The notes under the pieces are model-generated. The model searched no databases. It worked only from the letters and a program-made list of their open reading frames with translations, and was not told the origin of the DNA. A stretch of 64,000 nt of DNA from Thermodesulfobacteriales bacterium (GTDB taxonomy: Bacteria; Desulfobacterota; Thermodesulfobacteria; Thermodesulfobacteriales; Thermodesulfatatoraceae), in assembly GCA_026988575.1 (NCBI GenBank), contig JALSKZ010000053.1:37621-101620 (forward strand). The letters run 5' to 3'. Made by a program: the position numbers and the translations under genes. Of the stretch, positions 41,850 through 49,625 are shown piece by piece. How positions within the stretch are numbered: position 1 is the stretch's first letter; each line of letters starts with the position of its first letter.

Positions 41850-42704
41850 ATGCTATTTCAAGATATTATCGCCACGTTAGATAGTTTTTGGGCCAGTAAA
41901 GGGTGTGTTATTTTACAACCCTACGACATGGAAGTGGGGGCAGGTACCTTTCATCCGGCTACCTTTTTAAGGGCTTTAGGTCCTCGCACCTGGTCTGTGG
42001 CATATGTACAACCGTGCCGGCGTCCTACAGATGGCCGTTACGGAGAAAATCCCAATCGCTTGCAACACTATTATCAATATCAAGTAATTATTAAACCATC
42101 ACCAGATAATATTCAGGACCTTTACCTCCAGAGTCTGGAGGCCTTTGGGCTGGATCTGCGGCAACATGACATAAGATTTGTAGAAGACGACTGGGAGTCC
42201 CCCACTCTTGGCGCCTGGGGATTGGGTTGGGAAGTGTGGCTCGATGGGATGGAGATTACCCAATTTACGTATTTCCAGCAGGTGGGAGGATTTGACTGTG
42301 AACCGGTAACCGTGGAAATAACCTATGGCTTAGAAAGGCTTACCATGTATCTACAAGGGGTGGATAACGTTTTTGAACTGGCTTGGAACGACAAAGTCCG
42401 CTACGGGGATATACACCTTCGGGGAGAGGTAGAATATTCCATCTATAATTTTGAAAAAGCCGATGTCCAGATGTTGCGTTCCCTGTTTGACTCCTGGGAG
42501 AAAGAGGGGCTTCGGTTACTTGAAGCAGGTCTGGCTTTGCCAGGCTATGATTGTTGTATTAAATGTTCTCATTTATTTAACCTCTTGGATGCGCGCAAGG
42601 CCCTCTCGGTTGCGGAACGTACGGCTTATATAGCCCGTGTGCGGGCCCTGGCCAAACGTGCGGCGCAGGTTTGGCTTGAAAATAGTAACGATGTGGAGAA
42701 ATAG
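41850..42704 (+). CDS. glyQ: Glycyl-tRNA synthetase alpha subunit
   Basis: The 284-aa protein is highly conserved: [34 protein letters not shown] and the catalytic class II core. It pairs with GlyS as an alpha2beta2 enzyme. GGAGGG precedes the ATG; glyS starts 2 bp after its stop. Confidence 0.97.
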   Translation: MLFQDIIATLDSFWASKGCVILQPYDMEVGAGTFHPATFLRALGPRTWSVAYVQPCRRPTDGRYGENPNRLQHYYQYQVIIKPSPDNIQDLYLQSLEAFGLDLRQHDIRFVEDDWESPTLGAWGLGWEVWLDGMEITQFTYFQQVGGFDCEPVTVEITYGLERLTMYLQGVDNVFELAWNDKVRYGDIHLRGEVEYSIYNFEKADVQMLRSLFDSWEKEGLRLLEAGLALPGYDCCIKCSHLFNLLDARKALSVAERTAYIARVRALAKRAAQVWLENSNDVEK

Positions 42705-42706
42705 CC

Positions 42707-44788
42707 ATGGCCAAAGACCTTCTTTTTGAAATAGGAACAGAAGAGATACCGGCTCATTTTATATCTCCGGGCTTGAGATCTCTGGCTGATCTGGCCCGGC
42801 AGGAATTAAAAAAGAGAAATTTGACCTTTGAGAGTATAAAGACTTTGGGTACCCCTAGGCGGCTGACTCTTTACGTGGGAGGACTAGCAGAAGGCCAACC
42901 AGACAGAGAAGAAGAGGTTATGGGCCCCCCTAAGAGTGTGGCCTTTGATGCCCAGGGGCATCCTACTAAGGCCGCCGAGGGTTTCGCTAAAAGACAAGGA
43001 GTCCCTTTGGAAGAGCTGCGTTTTAAAGAAACCCCTAAGGGGACCTATGTCTACGTAAAAAAATGCCTTCAAGGGCAAAAGACCATAGAGTTGTTGCCGG
43101 AAATTTTGACCTCTTTGGTAAAAGGGATCTCCTTTCCCAAATCCATGCGTTGGGGGTCCTATAAGCTACGTTTTGCGCGGCCCATACGTTGGTTTTTGGC
43201 CCTTTACGGACGACAGGTGGTCTCCTTTGAGCTTGCCGGGATAAAGGCCGGAGGGGTGACTTATGGGCACCGTTTTATGGCCCCTGGGCCCATAGAAGTA
43301 GAGGGGCTTGTGGATTATGTGCGCAAACTTAGAGAGGCCTATGTCATTGTAGAGCCCGAAGAACGTCTGGCCCGCACCATAGAAGAAATCACCAATATAG
43401 CCCTTTCTATAAAGGCTAGTGTGTGGAAAGATCAGGAATTGATAGAAGAAAACGCCAACCTGGTGGAGTTCCCTTACGCTATTTTGGGAAGTTTTGATGC
43501 CGAATTTCTGTCTCTACCCAAACCGGTACTTATTACGGCTATGAAGGAGCATCAGCGCTATTTTGCCGTGGTGGACAAACAGGGCGCTCTCTTGCCCCGT
43601 TTTATAGCGGTAAATAATACCAAGCCTGCGGATCCTTCGTTATTAATCGCCGGGCACGAAAGGGTATTGAGGGCTCGTTTGGAAGACGCCAAATTTTACT
43701 TTGAAAGAGACAAAAAAATTCCTTTACATGTCCGCGTAGAAGGGCTTAAGTCCGTAGGTTATCACGCCAAGCTAGGAAGCCTGTACGACAAGGTATTACG
43801 TCTAGAGGCCCTGGCTTCCTGGTTGGCCCAAAGATTGGCTCCTGATTATGTAGAAGAGGTCAAACGGGCTGCCCATCTCTCCAAAGCCGATCTCTTAACG
43901 GAATTAGTCCAAGAATTCCCTTCTTTACAAGGGATAATGGGAAAAGAGTACGCCCTCTTGTCTGGAGAGCCCGAAGTGGTAGCAGAGGCCATTAAAGAAC
44001 ACTATCTTCCACTTTCTGCAGGGGGGGACCTGCCCAAGACTACTGCCGGGGCCATTTTGGCCTTGGCTGACAAAATAGACACCCTTTGTGCCTTTTTTGC
44101 CATAGGAGAAAGGCCTTCTGGAGCTGCTGATCCCTTTGGTTTGCGGAGGGCCGCTTATGGTTTCATCAATATTGTCTTGGCCCACGGTTTTGACTTTTCT
44201 TTGGCCGCTCTCATACGTAAAGCCCTAAAAGAACTGGCGTCTTTTATGCCCCAAACTCCAGAAGAAGTCGTCTTTCAGGAAGTTTATGATTTTATCGGCA
44301 AAAGACTATCGGGAGAGTTGACCTCTAGAGGCTTCGGAGAAGACCTGGTTAAAGCGGTAATGGCCGTGGGATTTGATAATTTGATCGATACTTACGCCCG
44401 TTTAGAGGCCCTAAAAAGGGTCAAGGAGTCGCCAGATTTTTCTGCCCTAGCTATCGGATTTAAGCGGGTTATGAATATGATCAAAGGGATCTCTCAACCT
44501 TTATCCTTTGATGAAAGCCTTTTGCTCGAAGAGGCAGAAAAGACCCTCTTTCGTCAATACCTAAGAGTAGAGCAAAAAGTTCTGCCTCTACTAGATAAAA
44601 AAGATTATTACGAAGCACTAAGACATTTTATAGAGCTTAAACAACCTATAGACCGGTTTTTTGACGAAGTTTTTGTAATGGTAGAAGACGAGACCATAAA
44701 AAATAATCGTTTAGGCCTTTTGCAAAGGATAGCAGATTTATTCTTGCGCATTGCAGACCTTTCGTATTTACGCGAAGAGTCTTCTTAG
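42707..44788 (+). CDS. glyS: Glycyl-tRNA synthetase beta subunit
   Basis: The 693-aa protein matches GlyS throughout: L-L-F-E-I-G-T-E-E-I-P-A at the start, G-T-P-R-R-L near 50, K-S-M-R-W, an HD-like middle (H-L-S-K-A-D-L-L-T-E) and the C-terminal anticodon-binding domain of about 110 residues. It recognises tRNA-Gly. Its 3' end overlaps the convergent hypothetical gene by 21 bp. Confidence 0.97.
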   Translation: MAKDLLFEIGTEEIPAHFISPGLRSLADLARQELKKRNLTFESIKTLGTPRRLTLYVGGLAEGQPDREEEVMGPPKSVAFDAQGHPTKAAEGFAKRQGVPLEELRFKETPKGTYVYVKKCLQGQKTIELLPEILTSLVKGISFPKSMRWGSYKLRFARPIRWFLALYGRQVVSFELAGIKAGGVTYGHRFMAPGPIEVEGLVDYVRKLREAYVIVEPEERLARTIEEITNIALSIKASVWKDQELIEENANLVEFPYAILGSFDAEFLSLPKPVLITAMKEHQRYFAVVDKQGALLPRFIAVNNTKPADPSLLIAGHERVLRARLEDAKFYFERDKKIPLHVRVEGLKSVGYHAKLGSLYDKVLRLEALASWLAQRLAPDYVEEVKRAAHLSKADLLTELVQEFPSLQGIMGKEYALLSGEPEVVAEAIKEHYLPLSAGGDLPKTTAGAILALADKIDTLCAFFAIGERPSGAADPFGLRRAAYGFINIVLAHGFDFSLAALIRKALKELASFMPQTPEEVVFQEVYDFIGKRLSGELTSRGFGEDLVKAVMAVGFDNLIDTYARLEALKRVKESPDFSALAIGFKRVMNMIKGISQPLSFDESLLLEEAEKTLFRQYLRVEQKVLPLLDKKDYYEALRHFIELKQPIDRFFDEVFVMVEDETIKNNRLGLLQRIADLFLRIADLSYLREESS

Positions 44789-45253
44789 GAGAGATTCCAC
44801 GTACTTTTGGGCCTCAAGGAGCACACTTTCTATTTCTGCATCTGGAGGGGCAGGAGTTTCTTGTGCTTGATTTGGCTCTAATCCATAGAAGTCTTTTTTG
44901 AGCATTTCAAAAGCGCTCCTAAAGTAGGTCAAAAAATAGTCCCACTCTTGGGCAGAAGGTTCTTGTTGGATCAGTTCTTCTAAGGTTAGACGTCCCAGGG
45001 CCAAAAATACGTGGTTAACGTATTCTTCAAGCACAGAGGCAGGAACTCTCTCGCTCAAAGATTCCTTAATCCCCAGCAAGAGCCTTAGTTCGGTTTCAAT
45101 GAGGGCCGCTTGTAGGGCTTCGCTCTCTGGTTCCTTCCCTCGCTCACGCAAAATTTCCTCTAGACGCTCAAGGAGCGTGAGCGTTTGATCAAATATATCC
45201 TGCGCCAATGCCTCTGGAGCTGGGAGACCTAATTCCATTGTCTTTTTAACCAT
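44768..45253 (-). CDS. Hypothetical acidic helical protein
   Basis: From ATG 45253 the protein is 161 aa, rich in Glu and Leu, all-helical in appearance, without signal or membrane segments. I recognise no family. A consensus promoter (45261-45289) ends 7 nt before this ATG, so the mRNA would be leaderless; ATG 45238 is the other choice. The TTG at 45289 lies inside the -35 box and is unlikely. Confidence 0.6.
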   Translation of the reverse strand: MVKKTMELGLPAPEALAQDIFDQTLTLLERLEEILRERGKEPESEALQAALIETELRLLLGIKESLSERVPASVLEEYVNHVFLALGRLTLEELIQQEPSAQEWDYFLTYFRSAFEMLKKDFYGLEPNQAQETPAPPDAEIESVLLEAQKYVESLLRRLFA

Positions 45254-45260
45254 CAAAAAT

Positions 45261-45289
45261 CTTATATCAAGTAGGAAAGGTAATGTCAA
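45261..45289 (-). promoter_or_regulatory. Near-consensus sigma70 promoter, probable leaderless start
   Basis: On the minus strand TTGACA, exactly 17 bp, then TATAAG. Transcription would begin at or next to ATG 45253, which has no Shine-Dalgarno sequence. This is the best -35/-10 pair seen in the window. Confidence 0.6.
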
Positions 45290-45386
45290 AAGAAACCTTT
45301 TCCCGAGTATAATTATTGCCCTTTAGCCAGAACCGTGGTAAATGGGCCAAAATGGAAATAAAAAATTCCTCATTAGAAGGTAGGTT

Positions 45387-46325
45387 TTGCTGCGAATATA
45401 TAGTTCCGAAAATGGGGTCTTATCGCTGGCGCCTCAAATAGAGCGTTATTGCTGGGTTTGTCTAACCTCACCCACCGAGGAAGAGCTCCAGTACATACAA
45501 CAAAAGCTCAAACTCCTACCGGATTTTTTGCGTTACCCTTTAGATGAAGAAGAAATGCCACGTATCGAACTGGAAGAAGATCAGCTCTTGATTATAGTCA
45601 GAGTGCCTGATCCCCTTACCGAAGAAGATTTCTTGCGCTACGAGACTATCCCCATCGGTATTATTCTTACCGAAGAGGCCATTGTCACGGTTTGTTTGAA
45701 AGAAAATCCCCTCTTTGAAGAATTTCTTTTGGCTACTAATAGAGTAAAAGATTTCAATCTGGAGAATCCCGTAACATTCCTCTTTCATTTCTTTTATTGT
45801 ATGGCTTCTATGTATCTACGCTTTTTGCGTTTAATTGATAAGCTTATTAACGAATATGAACGTGAACTTTACCGTTCTATGCGTAATGAAGAATTACTAA
45901 AATTGCTAAATATCGAAAAGAGTTTGGTCTATTTCAATACCGCATTAAGAGCTAATGATATAGTCCTGACAAGACTTCAATCAGGACGTTTTTTACGCCT
46001 TACCGAAGAAGACTTAGAACGTCTTGAAGATGTACAGATAGAAAACCGCCAAGCTATTGAAATGGCCAAAATTTATAATGATATTTTAAGTGGTACTATG
46101 GATGCTTACGCATCCGTTATTTCCAATAATCTAAATGTGGTTATGAAATTTCTCACTGCTGTTACTATAGTACTTACTTTACCTCAGATAGTAGCAAGTC
46201 TTTATGGCATGAATGTTCCTTTACCTCTACAGAATTCTCCCTATGCCTTTATTTTTGTAATAGGATTATCTTTTTTTATTTCTGCTTTGGTAGCCATATT
46301 CTTCGTCAAGAAGCGTTTCTTTTAG
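45387..46325 (+). CDS. corA: CorA-family magnesium/divalent cation transporter
   Basis: The 312-aa protein has the CorA layout: a soluble acidic N-terminal domain, a long helix, and two C-terminal membrane helices with the Y-G-M-N selectivity motif (about residue 272) between them, ending in basic K-K-R. It should form a pentameric Mg2+ channel, though Co/Zn cannot be excluded. The start is TTG with GAAGGTAGG upstream; no ATG is available nearby. Confidence 0.93.
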   Translation: MLRIYSSENGVLSLAPQIERYCWVCLTSPTEEELQYIQQKLKLLPDFLRYPLDEEEMPRIELEEDQLLIIVRVPDPLTEEDFLRYETIPIGIILTEEAIVTVCLKENPLFEEFLLATNRVKDFNLENPVTFLFHFFYCMASMYLRFLRLIDKLINEYERELYRSMRNEELLKLLNIEKSLVYFNTALRANDIVLTRLQSGRFLRLTEEDLERLEDVQIENRQAIEMAKIYNDILSGTMDAYASVISNNLNVVMKFLTAVTIVLTLPQIVASLYGMNVPLPLQNSPYAFIFVIGLSFFISALVAIFFVKKRFF

Positions 46326-46345
46326 GTCCTTTTAGGAGTATTTAT

Positions 46346-47140
46346 ATGACCTATCTCCAAGCTATCTTTTTGGGGTGTGTGCAAGGTCTTACAGAATTTT
46401 TACCTATATCTAGCTCAGGGCATCTCATATTGATGGAACATTTTTTCCATATCAAGGGAGGAGGTCTTACTTTTGATGTATTTTTGCATTTGGGGACTTT
46501 GTGTGCGGTAATAGGGTACTTTTGGCGGGATTGGTGGTGCTTTCTTTATGCTTCTATTAGTGGGAAAGATAAAGAGTCCCGGAGACTTTTCTTTTTTATC
46601 ATTTTGGCCACTATCCCCGGGGCCTTGGCCGGTGTTTTGATGGCTCATGCTGTAGAGACGGTATTTCGTGACCCTTTGTCCGTGGCTTTTATGTTACTCC
46701 TGATGAGTATCCCTCTTTTGGTGGCCGAATGGGTATCTTCTCAGCGATATTCGATAAAGGACCTTAGTTTATGGAAGGCCTTAAGCATAGGGATGGCCCA
46801 GGCCTTGGCTATTATTCCCGGCACCTCACGAAGTGGGATCACCATGGCTACAGGACTGTTTTTGGGACTCCGTCGTGACGAAGCTGCTCACTTTTCTTTT
46901 TTGCTCTCCGCTCCTATAATTGCAGGAGCAGGGCTGTTTAAAATGATAGGGGCGGTAAAAACGGGTATGGTACTTTCTCCTATCTATATGGTTGGCTTTT
47001 TAAGCTCCCTTATATCCGGTGTTCTAGTAATAGCTTGGTTGTTGAATTTTTTGAAACAACATACTTTTTATCCCTTTGTAATCTATCGGGTGGGGCTTGC
47101 CGGGAGTATTTATGCGTTGGTTAAGTTTTTTAACCTTTAG
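46346..47140 (+). CDS. uppP: Undecaprenyl-diphosphatase UppP (BacA)
   Basis: The 264-aa membrane protein has L-P-I-S-S-S-G-H near 21-28 with the preceding Glu-rich Q-G-L-T-E-F, and P-G-T-S-R-S-G near 161-167, the two BacA catalytic regions. It recycles undecaprenyl-PP for cell-wall synthesis. It starts 20 bp after corA and overlaps the next gene by 29 bp. Confidence 0.95.
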   Translation: MTYLQAIFLGCVQGLTEFLPISSSGHLILMEHFFHIKGGGLTFDVFLHLGTLCAVIGYFWRDWWCFLYASISGKDKESRRLFFFIILATIPGALAGVLMAHAVETVFRDPLSVAFMLLLMSIPLLVAEWVSSQRYSIKDLSLWKALSIGMAQALAIIPGTSRSGITMATGLFLGLRRDEAAHFSFLLSAPIIAGAGLFKMIGAVKTGMVLSPIYMVGFLSSLISGVLVIAWLLNFLKQHTFYPFVIYRVGLAGSIYALVKFFNL

Positions 47141-48146
47141 CGTCTATTTCTTATTGTTTTTATTACTCTCTCCGGCCTTTAGTGCAGAGATAGACAGATT
47201 ATTAGCCAAAGTTTCTCCTTCGATAGTTACCATCATTAGCAAACAATTACCCGCCCAAGACTTTTTTTGTCCCCCTGTACCCCAAGGGGTAGGCTCTGGG
47301 GTGGTGGTAGATGCGCAGGGTCTCATTTTGGCTCCAGCGCCGTTGGTACGCGAAGCACAGTGGATAGACGTGATTTTGTCCAATGGACAACAATGCGGGG
47401 CATCTATTGTGGGGATTGATTATTTTTGCGAGGTAGCCCTATTAAAATTAAAATGTTCGGCCAAGGTCAAGCCGGTGCTTTTTGCCTCCGGTTTCCCCAA
47501 GGTAGGACAAAAGATAGTTTTGATAGGTCGCCCTCGATTTGCTCTTAGCGTCAGTAGGGGCATGGTAAGTGAAAGCGCCGTCTTTGTTTCTCAGCAGGGT
47601 CTTTTGGTGCCTGATATGGTGGCCGCCCATATTGATATAGCCCCTGTGGGACAGGGACCTATATTTGACCTGCAAGGGCGTCTTTTGGGGCTTGCCGTAG
47701 ACCTACCCAACTTTCATTATCCTGGGGGGATATATTTTGTCCCCGCCAAGCGTCTTTACTGGGCTTACAAGCTCCTAAAAGACAAACAAGAAGCAGCGTG
47801 GCCCTGGCTTGGTTTGGAGGTGATTACCCTTTATCCCACTGTAGCCAAGGTGCTCCATCTCCCTGTGAGCCAGGGTGTTATGATAACTAGAGTATTTCCC
47901 GGGAGCCCTGCGGCAAGGGCGGGCCTTCGGTCTGGTAGAAAGGAATTGTCCATTGGAAATTTTATCTACCGCCCCGGAGATGTTATTGTAGCTATAAACG
48001 GTCGTCCGGTGCATTCAGCGCGTCAGTTTTTTTACGAGATTTGGAAACAAAAACCCGGTACCCCCGTTTTACTAACTGTTTACCGGGGCAGGACCAGACA
48101 TCAGGTAAAAATCTTCTTGAGAAGGAGGATATTTTTGCACCCATGA
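47112..48146 (+). CDS. HtrA/DegP-like protein lacking the catalytic triad, with PDZ domain
   Basis: From ATG 47112 (GGGAG upstream) the protein is 344 aa with a signal peptide cut near A-F-S-A. The trypsin-like domain (about 25-215) keeps the HtrA frame (G-S-G-V-V-V-D, D-V-I-L-S-N-G) but the triad is gone: the N-N-H-V-V His position reads A-P-L-V, T-D-L-A reads C-E-V-A, and G-N-S-G-G-P reads V-G-Q-G-P. A PDZ domain follows (about 235-340, G-V-M-I-T-R-V, S-P-A-A-R-A-G-L). It is likely a periplasmic peptide-binding adaptor or chaperone. It is coupled to uppP and to the methyltransferase gene (ATGA). Confidence 0.85.
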   Translation: MRWLSFLTFSVYFLLFLLLSPAFSAEIDRLLAKVSPSIVTIISKQLPAQDFFCPPVPQGVGSGVVVDAQGLILAPAPLVREAQWIDVILSNGQQCGASIVGIDYFCEVALLKLKCSAKVKPVLFASGFPKVGQKIVLIGRPRFALSVSRGMVSESAVFVSQQGLLVPDMVAAHIDIAPVGQGPIFDLQGRLLGLAVDLPNFHYPGGIYFVPAKRLYWAYKLLKDKQEAAWPWLGLEVITLYPTVAKVLHLPVSQGVMITRVFPGSPAARAGLRSGRKELSIGNFIYRPGDVIVAINGRPVHSARQFFYEIWKQKPGTPVLLTVYRGRTRHQVKIFLRRRIFLHP

Positions 48147-48853
48147 AGGTTAATATCCCTAACGAAATAAAACCCCTTTATGAAAAGCTGGCCCAGAAGT
48201 TCTCTCTGGAGTGGGTTCCGCTTACTATTAGAGGAAAGACCATCCAAATATTAAAACCTAAAGACATTGAGGCCTTATTAGAGGGAGAAGAATTACAGAA
48301 CATAGAAAAATTTCCCTTTTGGGCGCGTATATGGGAAGCTTCCCTCATCTTAGCCGATTTTCTGGCTACAATCCCTCCTAAGGGACGCGTACTAGAATTA
48401 GGAGCTGGTTTGGGTGTGGCAGGACTTGTAGCGGCAGCTTTTGGGCACCAGGTGGTGGCTGGAGATTCAGAGGAATTATGTCTAGAATTTGTGCGGGTTA
48501 CCGCGGCGGCCAACGGTTTAGAGAATATCAAGATAGAAAAGGTCGACTGGCAAGAACCACCCCCTTTGGGGCAATTTGAGATGATAATTGGTTCGGAGAT
48601 CGTTTATAGTGGGCGTCATTTTGAGTCGTTATTTCAAATTTTTCGGCAATATTTGGCCCCTAATGGGGTGATTTATCTAGCCCATGACAAAGAACGTATG
48701 CGTACGCTGGCTCCTTTTCTGTATCTGGCAGAAAAGGAATACGAGGAGGCCGTGAGTCAGAGGCGGTTGCGCAGCGGTGATCAGGTTTATGAAATAGTAA
48801 TTTCTCGGCTTATCCCTCGTCAAAATACCCTTGCTCCTGAAGGTACGAGCTAG
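48143..48853 (+). CDS. SAM-dependent methyltransferase, METTL/PrmA-like
   Basis: From ATG 48143 (ATGA overlap with the previous stop; AGGAGG 15 nt upstream) the protein is 236 aa. It has a Rossmann SAM motif V-L-E-L-G-A-G-L-G-V-A-G, an acidic motif II (G-D-S-E-E) and I-I-G-S-E-I-V-Y, as in the lysine-methyltransferase-like family (methyltransf_16). P-F-W-A-R-I-W-E-A-S precedes motif I and fits the family. A protein-lysine target is probable but unknown. Confidence 0.82.
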   Translation: MKVNIPNEIKPLYEKLAQKFSLEWVPLTIRGKTIQILKPKDIEALLEGEELQNIEKFPFWARIWEASLILADFLATIPPKGRVLELGAGLGVAGLVAAAFGHQVVAGDSEELCLEFVRVTAAANGLENIKIEKVDWQEPPPLGQFEMIIGSEIVYSGRHFESLFQIFRQYLAPNGVIYLAHDKERMRTLAPFLYLAEKEYEEAVSQRRLRSGDQVYEIVISRLIPRQNTLAPEGTS

Positions 48854-49614
48854 GATAGCCACTCTTTTAATAGAACTTCAGGGTCTGGGCTGCGCATGAG
48901 GGTTTCCCCTATAAGAGCAGCCTTGACACCTCCTTTGGCCAACAGATCAAGGTCTTTTTTGTTTTTTATACCGCTTTCGGCAACTACAGGAATTTCGGGA
49001 GGGACTTTACCGGCCAGTTTTAAGCTAGTGGCCAGGTCTACTTCAAAAGTTTGCAAGTTGCGGTTGTTTATACCAATAATCTGGGCCCCAGCCGCAAGGG
49101 CCATTTCTAGTTCTTGTTCTGTATGGACTTCTACCAGGGCTTCAAGGCCCATTTGATGGGTAATTGCAAGGAGTTGGCCTAGTTGGGCAGGGCTTAGAGC
49201 GGCCACGATAAGTAATATCGCATCGGCCCCATAGGCCCGGGCCTCTTCAATCTGACAGGCGTCCAGGATAAAGTCCTTGCGCAATAAAGGAAGCTTTGTG
49301 TTCTTCCGTACGGCAGCAAGGTACTCTAGGTGCCCCTTAAAGAATTTTTCGTCTGTAAGACAAGAAATAGCGCTGGCTCCACCAGCCTGATATTTTTGGG
49401 CCTGCCTGATAGGGTTAAATTTGTGGGCAATAAGGCCTTTGGAGGGTGAAGCGCGTTTTATCTCGGCAATTATGTGGAAGCCGGGACGCAACAAGGCCTT
49501 TTTTAAGGATACGCGGGGGCTGTCCCAAAAGGGTCTAAAAAACAACCCCCTTTCGCGGCGTCTTTTGATCTCTTGTTGTTTCTCGCTGATGATAATTTCT
49601 AAGATATTGGCCAT
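48850..49614 (-). CDS. trpC: Indole-3-glycerol phosphate synthase
   Basis: From ATG 49614 the protein is 254 aa, a TIM barrel with I-K-R-A-S-P-S-K-G, L-R-K-D-F-I-L-D, L-V-E-V-H-T, I-G-I-N-N-R-N-L and V-A-E-S-G-I, all catalytic or phosphate-binding motifs of TrpC. It forms the indole ring in tryptophan synthesis. No other trp genes are near; it follows the AddB-like gene by 11 bp. Confidence 0.95.
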   Translation of the reverse strand: MANILEIIISEKQQEIKRRRERGLFFRPFWDSPRVSLKKALLRPGFHIIAEIKRASPSKGLIAHKFNPIRQAQKYQAGGASAISCLTDEKFFKGHLEYLAAVRKNTKLPLLRKDFILDACQIEEARAYGADAILLIVAALSPAQLGQLLAITHQMGLEALVEVHTEQELEMALAAGAQIIGINNRNLQTFEVDLATSLKLAGKVPPEIPVVAESGIKNKKDLDLLAKGGVKAALIGETLMRSPDPEVLLKEWLS

Positions 49615-49625
49615 GTTATAGTTAA

